64,000 bases of DNA. It comes from Rubricoccus marinus (GTDB taxonomy: Bacteria; Bacteroidota; Rhodothermia; Rhodothermales; Rubricoccaceae). Positions 55,799 to 64,000 of the stretch are shown one piece after another. A program made the translations under genes and the position numbers. The notes under the pieces were generated by a model. The model was not told where the DNA came from and searched no databases. It saw only the letters and a list, made by a program, of their open reading frames with translations. The stretch covers positions 3,890,488 through 3,954,487 of the forward strand of contig NZ_MQWB01000001.1 of NCBI RefSeq assembly GCF_002257665.1, read 5' to 3'. Positions within the stretch are counted from its first letter, which is position 1; each line of letters starts with the position of its first letter.

Positions 55799-56905
55799 TC
55801 AGGCCGCCTCCGCGCGCGCGACCGCGCCGGCGCCAGAGGCCAATTCTGCTTCTGGCGCGGCGTCTAGCTCGAACGAGAACGTGGAGCCGTAGCCGGGCTT
55901 GCTGTCCACGGAGAGGTATGTGCCGTGCGCTTCCAGGATGTGCTTCACGATGGCGAGGCCGAGCCCCGTTCCGCCCTGGCTGCGGCTCCGGCTCTTGTCG
56001 ACGCGGAAAAAACGCTCCGTCAGCCGCGGCAGCGCCTCTGGCGGGATCCCGATCCCGTCGTCCACGACGCCGACGCGGACGCGCGCGCCGCCGGGCAACG
56101 CGCGGGCGACGATCTCGACGTGGCCGCCGCTCTCGTTGTACTTCACGGCGTTCTCCACCAGGTTGGTGAGCACCTGCCGGATGCGCTCGCGGTCGGCGCT
56201 CACGGCCGGGATGGCGGAGGGCAGGCGGACGGAGAGGTTCACGTCGGCGTCCGAGGCGACGACTTCCAGCGCGTCGATCGTTTCCATCGCCAGAGGCTGG
56301 AGCGCGAAGGACTCCGTTTCCAACACGAGGCGGCCAGTCTCGAGCTTGGAGATCTGCGCGAGGTCGCGCGTGAGGGCTTCCAGGCGGTTGGCGTTGGAGA
56401 GGATCTTCTCCACGAACCTCTGGCGCACGCGGTCGTCGTCCAGCGCGCCGTCCAAAAGCGTTTCGGCGAAGCCGGAGATGGCGAACATGGGCGTGCGAAG
56501 CTCGTGGCTCACGTCGCCCAGGAACTCCCGGCGGTAGCTCTCCAGCTTTTCCAGCCGCTCGATCTCGGCCTGGAGCGCGCGGCCGGCGCGGTACACCTGG
56601 CGGATCAGGGCGTCGAGTTCGTCGCGCTCGTCGCGCCCGCTCGGGAGCTGCGTGAGTGCGTCGAAGCGCCGTTTGCGCGCCTCGCGCAGGACCTCGCGCG
56701 CGAGGTCCAGCCGCCGCGCCACGCGCGCATACACCGACCTGTACGAGACCGCCCCCGCGATCAGCCCTACCGCCAGCCCTACGGCGAGCGAGGCGAAGAT
56801 GGCCCCGCCGCTGGCGGCCAGCGCGCCCGCGCACGCCGCCAGCGCCACCGCCCCCGCGACGGGCAGCGCGGCGTTTAGCGCGAGACGGTTGAGACGAACG
56901 GCCAC
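55799..56905 (-). CDS. PhoR-like sensor histidine kinase
   Basis: This is a 368-residue kinase. Two helices at residues 10-55 are followed by a linker, then HisKA with His134 in DVSHELRTPMFAISGF. The catalytic domain has NLVENAVKYNESGG (N box), VVDDGIGIPPEALPRLTERFFRVDKSRSR and GGTGLGLAIVKHI. There is no PAS or periplasmic domain, as in minimal PhoR types. It lies 93 bases after its response regulator. No pst genes are in the window, so the phosphate signal is inferred. Confidence 0.92.
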   Translation of the reverse strand: MAVRLNRLALNAALPVAGAVALAACAGALAASGGAIFASLAVGLAVGLIAGAVSYRSVYARVARRLDLAREVLREARKRRFDALTQLPSGRDERDELDALIRQVYRAGRALQAEIERLEKLESYRREFLGDVSHELRTPMFAISGFAETLLDGALDDDRVRQRFVEKILSNANRLEALTRDLAQISKLETGRLVLETESFALQPLAMETIDALEVVASDADVNLSVRLPSAIPAVSADRERIRQVLTNLVENAVKYNESGGHVEIVARALPGGARVRVGVVDDGIGIPPEALPRLTERFFRVDKSRSRSQGGTGLGLAIVKHILEAHGTYLSVDSKPGYGSTFSFELDAAPEAELASGAGAVARAEAA

Positions 56906-56998
56906 AGGCGCAAGAAACGAACGGGCGAGACGGGGCCTCTGGCGCCCTCACCAAATCAAGCGCTGGCCGCGCCAGAGGCGAGGGGCACGCCAGAGGCG

Positions 56999-57706
56999 CT
57001 ACAGGTGGCCGACCATCTTGTACCCCACGCCCTTGACGGTCTCGATGTACTGGCTGCCCAGCTTCTCGCGGATCTTGCGCACGTGCACGTCCACCGTGCG
57101 GTCCACGACGTAGACATCGGGCCCCCAGACGGCGTCCAAGAGTTCGGCGCGGGTGAACACGCGGTCGGGGTGGCTGGCGAGGTAGTACACCAGCTCGAAC
57201 TCCTTGCGCGGCAGCTTGAACGACTCGTCCGCATCGGGGCGCTCCACGATGTAGCGCTCGCGGTCGATCAGCAGGTCGTGGACGCGGAGCTGCAGCGTGC
57301 TGGCCTCGTCCTCGCGTGCGACGCGCCGAAGCATGGCCTTGACGCGTGTGACGAGCTTTTTGGGCGAAACCGGCTTGGTCACGTAGTCGTCCGCGCCCGC
57401 GTCCAGCCCGGCGATCTCGTCGCCCTCCTCGGCGCGGGCCGTGAGCATGAGGATGGGCGTGAGGCGGAGCTGCGCGTTCTCGCGGAGCTGCTGCGTGAGC
57501 TCGATGCCGTCCATCTTGGGCATCATGATGTCCAGGACCGCGAGGTCGGGCCGCTCGGCCTCGGCGATGCGGAGCGCTTCCTCGCCATCGCCGGCGGTCA
57601 GCACGCGGTAGCCGGCGTTTTCGAGCGCGTACTGGAGGAGTTCGACGAGGTCCGGCTCGTCATCGACGAGGAGAATCGTGGGGGAGTCGGAGTCTGCGGA
57701 GGCCAT
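56999..57706 (-). CDS. PhoB-like response regulator
   Basis: This is a 235-residue OmpR/PhoB-family regulator. The receiver has acidic Asp15/Asp16, phosphoacceptor Asp59 (AVLDIMMPKMDG) and Lys in DYVTKPVSP. The C-terminal winged helix has LPRKEFELVYYLASHPDRVFTRAELLDAVWG and RTVDVHVRKIREKLG. First gene of a two-gene operon with the downstream kinase. Confidence 0.95.
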   Translation of the reverse strand: MASADSDSPTILLVDDEPDLVELLQYALENAGYRVLTAGDGEEALRIAEAERPDLAVLDIMMPKMDGIELTQQLRENAQLRLTPILMLTARAEEGDEIAGLDAGADDYVTKPVSPKKLVTRVKAMLRRVAREDEASTLQLRVHDLLIDRERYIVERPDADESFKLPRKEFELVYYLASHPDRVFTRAELLDAVWGPDVYVVDRTVDVHVRKIREKLGSQYIETVKGVGYKMVGHL

Positions 57707-57897
57707 TGAGGGGGGAAGCCGAGAGGGAGCGCCAAAGTAGACGGCCCCCGGTTACGCCAGTGTTAGGCCGCGCGCCCCTGTGTGGAAGCACGCCGAAGAC
57801 GGACGCGGCGGCCGGCCTTTCCCGCAGAGTACGGCACCCGGCCTCTTACGCCAGCGGCCTCTGGCGACTCGCGGTGGGGGCTCCGGCACGTTGGGCC

Positions 57898-58491
57898 TTA
57901 GGCGCGGAGCGCGAGGCGGATCATCTCCTCGGCCGACTGCAGGCCCTGGTTCTCGCGCAGGATCTTGCGCAGGCGCTTCTCGGCCTCGGCGCGGGCCAGG
58001 CCCAGTCCTTCAAGAGCCGCGCGCGCGTCGGCGCGCGCCTCGGCGGCGGCACCGTCGCCGCTGGCGCCAGAGGCCTCCAGGCCGTCCAGCCCGGCCATCT
58101 TGACGCGGAGGTCGACGACCATCTTCTCGGCCTTCCGCTTGCCCACGCCGGGGATGCGCGTCAGCATCGCCACGTCGTCCGCGATCACGGCGTCGCGGAG
58201 CTCGCTCGGGCTCATCGCGCTCAGCGCCGCCAGCGCCAGCTTCGGTCCCACGCCGCTCACGCCGATGAGCGTCTCGAACGTTTGCCGCTCGCCCTCGCTC
58301 GCGAAACCGTACAACGTGTGCGCATCCTCGCGGGCCACGTACGTCGTCAGCAGCTTCGCCGCTTTGCCCACGGCCGGCAGCTTCTCGTAGGACGATGCGG
58401 GGATGTTCAGGAAGTAGCCCACGCCAGCGGCTTCGATGACGGCGTGGGTGGGCTTTTTCTCGGCGAGCGTGCCGGTGATGTAGGCGTACAC
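57898..58491 (-). CDS. ruvA: Holliday junction DNA helicase RuvA
   Basis: This is a 197-residue junction-binding protein. MYAYITGTLAEKKPTHAVIEAAGVGYFLNIPASSYEKLP is the OB fold; two helix-hairpin-helix motifs (LIGVSGVGPKLALAAL and LTRIPGVGKRKAEKMVVDL) follow. The third domain at the C-terminus has ALEGLGLARAEAEKRLRKI. ruvB is not adjacent. Confidence 0.96.
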   Translation of the reverse strand: MYAYITGTLAEKKPTHAVIEAAGVGYFLNIPASSYEKLPAVGKAAKLLTTYVAREDAHTLYGFASEGERQTFETLIGVSGVGPKLALAALSAMSPSELRDAVIADDVAMLTRIPGVGKRKAEKMVVDLRVKMAGLDGLEASGASGDGAAAEARADARAALEGLGLARAEAEKRLRKILRENQGLQSAEEMIRLALRA

Positions 58492-58638
58492 AGGTGCGGG
58501 GTCGGGAACCGGCGCAACCTAGCCTCTGGCGGTGTCAGCGCGGTGTCACCCTCTCGGGAGGGATGGAGGGATGCGGCCCTCTGGCGCATGCTGCGCATCT
58601 CGGCACGCCGGGCGCGGGCGGCACGGCTGCGCCAGAGG

Positions 58639-58986
58639 CTAGCGGATGGCGAGCAGGGTCACGTCGAAGATGAGCGTGGCGTTGCGCGGGATGCCGCTGC
58701 CGGGAGGCGGGCTCGCACCGTACCCGTCTTCGGGCGCAACCGTGATGGTTTTGCTCTCGCCGACTTCCATCCCAATGATGCCGTCGCGGAATCCGGGGAT
58801 GACTTGCCGAAGCGAGAACGTCGCGTTCGGGCTGGAATCGAAGATCGTCCCGTTGGTCAGGCGCCCTTCGTAAGCGACTGTAACGGTGCTGTTGGCGTCG
58901 GCGACACCATCTTCGCTAGAGTCGCAGCCCGCCAGGGGCGCGGCGGCGAGGAGGAGCAGGAGGGCGAGGGAGGCGAGCGCTTTCAT
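58639..58986 (-). CDS. FKBP-type peptidyl-prolyl isomerase, lipoprotein
   Basis: This is a 115-residue lipoprotein (lipobox AAAPLAGC) with a short FKBP domain: VTVAYEGRLTNGTIFDSS, VIPGFRDGIIGMEVGESKTITVAPEDGYG, IPRNATLIFDVTLL. Key FKBP residues (Tyr, Asp-x-S, the VIPGF pocket) are there. It acts in envelope protein folding. Confidence 0.93.
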   Translation of the reverse strand: MKALASLALLLLLAAAPLAGCDSSEDGVADANSTVTVAYEGRLTNGTIFDSSPNATFSLRQVIPGFRDGIIGMEVGESKTITVAPEDGYGASPPPGSGIPRNATLIFDVTLLAIR

Positions 58987-59123
58987 GGGTGCGGGAGGTA
59001 TGTGCACCAAACTACCGCCCCCGGATCGGGTCCGGGGCGGGCTCCGGCCTCTGGCGGGAGTTCGGGCGGTGTCTCGCGCGGACGGCTCACCCGCAAACGC
59101 TGCCGCGTCTCTCGCGCCAGAGG

Positions 59124-59582
59124 TTATTCCTCGGCGGCGCGGATAAAGCGCAGGCCGTCGCCATTTGGCGCGCGAAGCTGGAGGACCGGGCCGTCCACTT
59201 CAAAGGTGGTGGCTTCAGAGATCTCGCGGAGCAGGACGCCTGAAAGCCGCTCGGCGCGCGCGGACTCGCCCACGAGCGTTGTGACGATGTCGCCAGCGGC
59301 GAAGGAGCCGTCGGCGCCGGCCTCGTAGTCACCGCCGTAGCTGTTCGCGGATGTGCGGCCGCCCACGTACCCGTCGTCGGAAAACCCCGCGGTGAAGTCC
59401 GATGCGGTGAACTCGAACGCGTCGCCGTCCGAGACGGCGGAGACGGCGACCCACGGCCCGTCCAGAAGTAGCGCGGGGTCTGTTCTGGGGTCCGCGAGGT
59501 CCTTGATGGCGTCGGACGGCCCGAAGCCGTCGCAGGCGGCGAGAACGCCAGAGGCGAGGAGCAGAAGGAGGAGGTGACGCAT
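59124..59582 (-). CDS. META-domain-like lipoprotein
   Basis: This is a 152-residue lipoprotein (lipobox ASGVLAAC). The body (LLDGPWVAVSAVSDGDAFEFTA...ANSYGGDYEAGADGSFAAGDIVTTLVG) recalls META/HslJ domains, which have W near the start and N-x-Y-x-G-x-Y. Function unknown. Confidence 0.72.
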   Translation of the reverse strand: MRHLLLLLLASGVLAACDGFGPSDAIKDLADPRTDPALLLDGPWVAVSAVSDGDAFEFTASDFTAGFSDDGYVGGRTSANSYGGDYEAGADGSFAAGDIVTTLVGESARAERLSGVLLREISEATTFEVDGPVLQLRAPNGDGLRFIRAAEE

Positions 59583-59696
59583 CGGATCGGGAAGGGGCGG
59601 ACCCACCGATACGGACTTCGCGCCGCTGGCGCTGCACGGCCTCTGGCGCCAGGGGCCAGCCGTTCTCTGCCAGTGGCGATTGGCCGCCGACTCCTC

Positions 59697-61607
59697 CTAC
59701 CGGTAGCCCTGGGCCTGGAGTTCGAACAGCTCCGCGTAGCGCCCGCCAGAGGCCAGGAGCTCCTCGTGCGTGCCGACCTGTTCGACGCGGCCCTGATCCA
59801 GAACGAGGATGCGATCGGCCATGCGGACGGTGCTGAAGCGGTGCGAGATGAGCACGGCGGTCTTGCCCTCGGTGAGGTCCTTGAAGCGCTCGAACACCTC
59901 GTACTCGGCGCGGGCGTCCAGCGCGGCGGTGGGCTCGTCGAGAATCAGAAGCTGCGCGTCGCGCATGTACGCGCGGCCGAGCGCGACTTTCTGCCACTGC
60001 CCACCGCTGAGGTCCACGCCGGTCTTGAACCGCTTGCCCAGCGTTTGCTCGTAGCCCTCGGGCAGGCTCTCGATGACGGAGTCCGCGAGCGAGCGCTGCG
60101 CCGAGGTCTCGATGCGCGGCCGGTCCTCGCGCTCTGCGATGCGGCCGACGGCGATGTTCTCGGACGCCGTGAGGTGGTAGCGCACGAAGTCCTGGAAGAT
60201 GACGCCGACGGCCGAGCGCAGGCTGTCCAGGTCGTACTCGCGCAGATCGCGCCCATCCAAGAGGATGCGGCCCTCCTCGGGGTCGTAGAGCCGCGCCAGA
60301 AGCTTGACGAGCGTCGTCTTGCCCGCGCCGTTCTCGCCCACAAGCGCCAGCGCCTCGCCCGCGTGGAGCGTGAACGAGAGGCCGCGGACGGCCCAGTGCT
60401 CGCTCCCCGGGTAGCGGAAGCCGACGTTCTCGAACACGAAGCCTCTGGCGATGGGCTCCGGGACCGGCACGGCCTCTGGCGACGAGGCGACCTGCGGTTC
60501 GATCTCGAAAAACGAGAACAGGTCTTCGAGGTAGAGCGCCTGCCCGCTGACGGTCGAGAACGACGCCAACATGCCTTCGAGAAGCGCCCGCATCCGCCCG
60601 AACGAGCCCGCCAGGAACGTGAGGTCGCCGATGGTGAACGCGCCAGAGGCCGTCCGGTAGATGATGACGGCGTAGGCGGCGTAGTAGCCCAGGCTGCCGA
60701 CGGCGGAGAGCAGGCCGCCCCAACTCGCGCGGCGGATCGCGAGGGTCCGGTTGGCGCGGTAGTAGGAGTCCGCGAGGGTCTGGTAACGCGTCGCGAGGTA
60801 GTCGTTGAGGCCGAAGACCTTGACCTCTTTCGCCGTCTCGTCGCTCGCGCCGATGTAGCGGAGGTAGTCCAGTTCGCGCCGCTCAGGCGTCCACGAGTAG
60901 GCGAGGCTGTAGCTCTGCGCGTTGAAGTGCGCTTCGCCCAGAAACGCGGGCAGGAGCGCGAGCGCCAGCAGCGCCAGAAGCCCCGGCGCGTACGCCGCGA
61001 GGCCGATGCCGAGCGAGATGACCGTGATGCTGTCCTGCATCTGGCCGAACACCTGGCTGAGGAGCACCAGCCGCCCGGTCGTCTGCCGCCGCGCGCGTTC
61101 GAGGTGGTCGTAGAAGTCGGCGTCCTCGAAGTGCGCGAGGTCGAGCGCGGCGGCGTGGCGCATGAGGCGCACGCTGGTCTCGTTGGTGAACAGGTCGCCC
61201 AGGAGCGAGTCGCACAGCGCGGTCGCGCGTCCCAGCACGTCGCTCAGGACCGCCAGCCCGAGTTCAGCGGCGAGCAGCCACGCCAGAGGCTGAAGGGCAT
61301 CCGCCCACGCTCCCAGTCCGCCGAGGTCCGCCCCTGTCCCGGCCACGCGCACCACCTCGTCCACGACGAGCTTGCCCACCCACAGCATCGTGACCGGCAC
61401 GAGCGCGCGAACGAGCCGGAGCGCGAGGTTGGCCGCAAACAGCGCGGGGCTCGTGCTCCACACGAGGCGGAAGAGCGGCGGCAGGTGGCGCAGCGCGCCC
61501 AGCCTCTGGCGGAAGGTGAGATCGGCGGCGGCGGAGCGCCCGCCCCGGCCCTGCGTCGCGCGTGCCGCTCTGCGGTCGCCCCGGGCGCCGGTGGAGTTGG
61601 AAGCCAT
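59697..61607 (-). CDS. ABC exporter, fused permease and ATPase
   Basis: This is a 636-residue half-transporter. Six helices span residues 45-330. The ATPase has Walker A GENGAGKTT, signature VDLSGGQWQKVALGRA, Walker B LLILDEPTAALD and the switch His in ISHRFS. A long Gly/Arg-rich N-terminal tail precedes the first helix; I chose the ATG at 61607. The substrate is unknown; the class exports lipids, peptides or drugs. Confidence 0.92.
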   Translation of the reverse strand: MASNSTGARGDRRAARATQGRGGRSAAADLTFRQRLGALRHLPPLFRLVWSTSPALFAANLALRLVRALVPVTMLWVGKLVVDEVVRVAGTGADLGGLGAWADALQPLAWLLAAELGLAVLSDVLGRATALCDSLLGDLFTNETSVRLMRHAAALDLAHFEDADFYDHLERARRQTTGRLVLLSQVFGQMQDSITVISLGIGLAAYAPGLLALLALALLPAFLGEAHFNAQSYSLAYSWTPERRELDYLRYIGASDETAKEVKVFGLNDYLATRYQTLADSYYRANRTLAIRRASWGGLLSAVGSLGYYAAYAVIIYRTASGAFTIGDLTFLAGSFGRMRALLEGMLASFSTVSGQALYLEDLFSFFEIEPQVASSPEAVPVPEPIARGFVFENVGFRYPGSEHWAVRGLSFTLHAGEALALVGENGAGKTTLVKLLARLYDPEEGRILLDGRDLREYDLDSLRSAVGVIFQDFVRYHLTASENIAVGRIAEREDRPRIETSAQRSLADSVIESLPEGYEQTLGKRFKTGVDLSGGQWQKVALGRAYMRDAQLLILDEPTAALDARAEYEVFERFKDLTEGKTAVLISHRFSTVRMADRILVLDQGRVEQVGTHEELLASGGRYAELFELQAQGYR

Positions 61608-61655
61608 GCCGCTGCCACGCGCAGGCGCCGATGGGGTTCGCCCTAGGCAGGGTCT

Positions 61656-61673
61656 CGCCAGAGGCCTCTGGCG
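61656..61673. repeat. Inverse-order 18-bp palindrome between divergent genes
   Basis: CGCCAGAGGCCTCTGGCG lies in the gap between the ABC exporter and cysE. Confidence 0.92.
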
Positions 61674-61764
61674 AAGACGGCGTGGCGAAAGCGCTACCGG
61701 AGCGCCGTGCGAGAACCGCGACCGGGCCACAGGCTTGCAAGGGCGAACACCCCGGGTGCCACCT

Positions 61765-62589
61765 ATGCAAGCCCTCTTCGATCTCGACGCCTTCGCCGCA
61801 GATGTGCAGGCCCAGCGGGAGGCGCATGTCCAGCGCGCGCCGTCGGTGGAGCAGGCCGAGGCCGTCGTGGACGCCGCGCTCGCGCTGCTTTTCCCGGCCT
61901 ACGCTAGAGGCGGCGACGTGCGCGCCGAGGCGCTCCGCTTCCAGGACCTCGTGCGCGACCTCCTGACGCCCGTCGTGCCCGAGCGCGCCGGGCCTCTGGC
62001 GGCGGCCACGCTCGCCGAGCTCCCGCGCCTGCGCCAGAGGCTGTGCGAGGACGCCGAGGCCACGGCCTCTGGCGACCCGGCGGCCGAGAGCGTGGACGAG
62101 GTGGTGCTGGCGTACCCCGGCTTTTTCGCGACGGCTGTGCACCGCCTCGCGCACTGCCTCTGGCGGCAGAGCGTGCCGCTCGTGCCGCGCCTGCTCGCCG
62201 AGGTCGCGCACCGGCAGACGGGCGTCGACATCCACCCGGGCGCGCAGATCGGGCACTCGTTCGCCATCGACCACGGCACGGGCGTCGTGATCGGCGAGAC
62301 CGCCATCGTGGGCGACCGCGTGCGCGTGTTTCAGGGCGTCACGCTCGGCGCGCTGTTCGTCGAGAAGGCCCTTGCGCAGACCAAGCGCCACCCCACGATC
62401 GAGGACGACGTCGTGCTCTACGCCAACGCGACCGTCCTCGGCGGCGAGACGGTCGTCGGCGCGGGCAGCACAGTCGGCGGCAACGTGTGGCTGACGCGCT
62501 CGGTCCCGCCCGGCTCGGTCGTGACGCACAAAGCGCAGCTCCGCACGCAGGACGGCCGCACGCAGCCCATGCCCGAGTACGTCATCTAG
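61765..62589 (+). CDS. cysE: Serine O-acetyltransferase
   Basis: This is a 274-residue enzyme that makes O-acetylserine from serine and acetyl-CoA. The helical N-terminal domain leads to the left-handed beta-helix with GVDIHPGAQIGHSFAIDHGTGVVIGETAIVGDRVRVFQGVTLG (catalytic Asp-His pair in IDHGTG). It belongs to the EpsC-type subfamily with an N-terminal extension. cysK follows after 93 bases; together they make cysteine. Confidence 0.94.
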   Translation: MQALFDLDAFAADVQAQREAHVQRAPSVEQAEAVVDAALALLFPAYARGGDVRAEALRFQDLVRDLLTPVVPERAGPLAAATLAELPRLRQRLCEDAEATASGDPAAESVDEVVLAYPGFFATAVHRLAHCLWRQSVPLVPRLLAEVAHRQTGVDIHPGAQIGHSFAIDHGTGVVIGETAIVGDRVRVFQGVTLGALFVEKALAQTKRHPTIEDDVVLYANATVLGGETVVGAGSTVGGNVWLTRSVPPGSVVTHKAQLRTQDGRTQPMPEYVI

Positions 62590-62596
62590 CGCGCCC

Positions 62597-62614
62597 CGCC
62601 AGAGGCCTCTGGCG
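62597..62614. repeat. Inverse-order 18-bp palindrome between cysE and cysK
   Basis: CGCCAGAGGCCTCTGGCG lies eight bases after the cysE stop, inside the operon. Confidence 0.93.
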
Positions 62615-62682
62615 ACCCGACTTCCGCGCTGCCTCTGGCGTCAGAGGCGCGCCCCCTCTTTCGTAGACAAACCCCCACGACC

Positions 62683-63612
62683 ATGCCGTTCGACAATGTC
62701 CTCGCCACCATCGGCGACACCCCCCACGTCAAGATCAACCGCCTCTTCGGCCCCGACGCCAACGTCTGGATCAAGCTGGAGCGGGCCAACCCCGGCGGCT
62801 CCATCAAGGACCGCATCGCGCTCTCGATGGTCGAGGCCGCCGAGGCATCTGGCGCGCTTAAGCCCGGCGGGACGATCGTGGAGCCGACGAGCGGCAACAC
62901 GGGCGTCGGCCTCGCGATGGTGGGCGCCGTAAAGGGCTACCGCGTGATCCTCGCGATGCCCGAGTCCATGTCCGTCGAGCGCCGTCGCCTCATGGCAGCC
63001 TACGGCGCCGAGTTCGTCCTCACGCCAGCGGCCGACGGCATGAAGGGCGCGATCGCGGGCGCGCAGAAGGTGCTCGATGAGACCGAGGGCGCGTGGATGC
63101 CGCAGCAGTTCGAGAACCCCGCCAACCCGGCGATCCACGAAGAGACCAGCGCGAGAGAGATCGTCGCCGACTTCCCGGATGGCCTCGACGCTCTTATCAC
63201 GGGCGTCGGGACCGGCGGCCACATCACGGGCGTGGCGCACGTGCTCAAGCGCGAGATGACCGGCGTCCAGGTCTTCGCCGTCGAGCCCGAGGCGTCCAAC
63301 GTGATCTCGGGCGGCGAGCCGGGCCCGCACCCCATCCAGGGCATCGGCGCCGGCTGGCTCCCCGCCAACCTCGACACCGACGCGCTCGACGGCGCGATCC
63401 AGGTCTCGGGCGAGGAGGCCAAGGAGTACGCCCGCCGCGCCGCTCGCGAGGAAGGCCTGCTGATCGGCATCTCCTCTGGCGCCTCGCTCGCGGCCGTCGC
63501 GAAGAAGCTGCCGGAGCTAGAGCCCGGCGCCCGCGTGCTGACCTACTGCTACGACACCGGCGAGCGGTACCTCTCCGTCGAGGACCTCTTCTCGATGCCG
63601 GAGAACGGCTGA
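62683..63612 (+). CDS. cysK: Cysteine synthase A
   Basis: This is a 309-residue fold-type II PLP enzyme producing cysteine from O-acetylserine and sulfide. PLP lysine is Lys42 in [18 protein letters not shown] near residue 69 and GTGGHITG bind substrate and phosphate. It is unusually clean of repeat copies: only short ASG tracts. Second gene of the cysEK unit. Confidence 0.96.
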   Translation: MPFDNVLATIGDTPHVKINRLFGPDANVWIKLERANPGGSIKDRIALSMVEAAEASGALKPGGTIVEPTSGNTGVGLAMVGAVKGYRVILAMPESMSVERRRLMAAYGAEFVLTPAADGMKGAIAGAQKVLDETEGAWMPQQFENPANPAIHEETSAREIVADFPDGLDALITGVGTGGHITGVAHVLKREMTGVQVFAVEPEASNVISGGEPGPHPIQGIGAGWLPANLDTDALDGAIQVSGEEAKEYARRAAREEGLLIGISSGASLAAVAKKLPELEPGARVLTYCYDTGERYLSVEDLFSMPENG

Positions 63613-63733
63613 TCCCGGCGCCTCTGGCGAGACCGACTCGCCAGAGGCGCGCTTCTCAACACCGCGTTGCCGTCTCGCCAGAGGCCACCGCGCGGCCTGT
63701 CGGGCTGCTGCTACGATCGCGCAAAGCCCCGAC

Positions 63734-63873
63734 CCTGTCATCCCGAACGCACGTGAGGGATCTAGTCGCACCCAACTCCGTGCGCGCCAGAGGCTATGGA
63801 GTATCCGGCGAGTAGATCCCTTCCCTCCCGCTGGTTCGGGACAGGCTCCGCTCCGCTTCCCTCGGGATAACAG
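63734..63873. repeat. REP/MITE-like inverted-repeat element
   Basis: The left arm (63734-63767, starting CCTGTCATCCCGAACGC and ending GAGGGATCTAGTC) is repeated inverted at 63810-63873. The right arm carries an internal duplication of about 30 bases. A decamer repeat lies in the centre (63785-63794). No open reading frame is inside, so if mobile it is non-autonomous. Confidence 0.75.
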
Positions 63874-63913
63874 GCTTGGAGCCTCTGGCGCCAGCGGGCC
63901 GGTTCACCCCTCA

Positions 63914-63935
63914 CCCTCTCCCCGGGGGAGAGGGG
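63914..63935. repeat. Hairpin CCCTCTCCCC/GGGGAGAGGG
   Basis: A 10-bp inverted repeat with almost no spacer in a C-rich then G-rich tract, of a type widely scattered between bacterial genes. There is no T tract, so I do not call it a terminator. Confidence 0.6.
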
Positions 63936-64000
63936 ACCTGATCTGGAAGGGTGGGAGGTTGCCCGAGGCGCCAGAGGCCTCTGGCGGCGCGCCCCACGCG

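Larger units (their letters stand above)
63613..64000. other. Intergenic region rich in repeats
   Basis: No gene is visible. It contains about six decamer copies, an inverted-repeat element (63734-63873), a GC hairpin (63914-63935) and an inverse-order palindrome (63969-63986). Confidence 0.7.

Noticed and set aside
63914..63935. Calling the C/G-rich hairpin a cysK terminator
   Set aside because: It is 300 bases from the cysK stop and has no T tract; it looks like a common dispersed intergenic hairpin.

Overview
The window is a GC-rich (about 70%), gene-dense chromosomal segment of a Gram-negative bacterium. It most likely belongs to the Rhodothermota, near Rubricoccus/Rubrivirga. This is inferred from gene content: a TonB-dependent receptor followed by a DUF4249-like lipoprotein, DUF4290, a CotH protein with a type IX-like C-terminal sorting domain, a gluzincin/beta-propeller/Omp85 fusion, and starts without Shine-Dalgarno sequences. 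Genes are mostly housekeeping or envelope functions. I see no prophage, transposase, CRISPR array or defence island.

Layout. 1-7.4 kb: 5' part of gcvP, a serine beta-lactamase-like hydrolase, tRNA-Lys(CTT) with its terminator, clpP, a membrane-anchored MutS-like ATPase and a lipoprotein esterase. 7.4-17.3 kb: trigger factor, a serpin lipoprotein, an ECF sigma factor with a membrane partner carrying a beta-barrel, the giant gluzincin/propeller/Omp85 protein and an AONS/SPT-type PLP enzyme. 17.5-25.4 kb: an ABC-2 exporter, small lipoproteins, DUF4290, ruvC, yebC, two overlapping membrane microproteins, a D-threonine-aldolase-like enzyme and DUF4870. 25.7-34 kb: atpC-atpD, YceI, a TlpA-like thioredoxin, PEP carboxylase and a histidine kinase. 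34-44 kb: hrpB, a second histidine kinase (apparently frameshifted), CotH, small membrane proteins and a membrane-bound winged-helix regulator. 44-53 kb: YpfJ peptidase, fasciclin lipoprotein, TonB receptor plus lipoprotein, a D-Ala-D-Ala-ligase-like enzyme, a third histidine kinase, rhodanese and TerB-like proteins. 53.7-63.6 kb: a TubC-like protein, lysA, a PhoR/PhoB pair, ruvA, FKBP, a META-like lipoprotein, an ABC exporter, cysE-cysK. The last 390 bases are intergenic repeats.

The most remarkable feature is not a gene. An asymmetric decamer, CGCCAGAGGC (reverse complement GCCTCTGGCG), occurs several times per kb on both strands, inside genes and between them. By hand I counted 19 copies of its 8-base core in the first 4 kb. 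Inverted pairs form perfect 18-bp palindromes (at least 14 of one orientation and 11 of the other). The element is fused to stop codons, forms the tRNA-Lys terminator stem, separates convergent genes, and puts [11 protein letters not shown] and RQR tracts into proteins. It resembles HIP1 of cyanobacteria or the DNA uptake sequences of Neisseria in behaviour, but the sequence is neither.

Regulatory observations include three TCCAGAT direct repeats at an exact 11-base period in front of the winged-helix regulator, a Pho-box-like repeat pair upstream of the TubC-like gene, and a perfect 12-base palindrome upstream of YceI.
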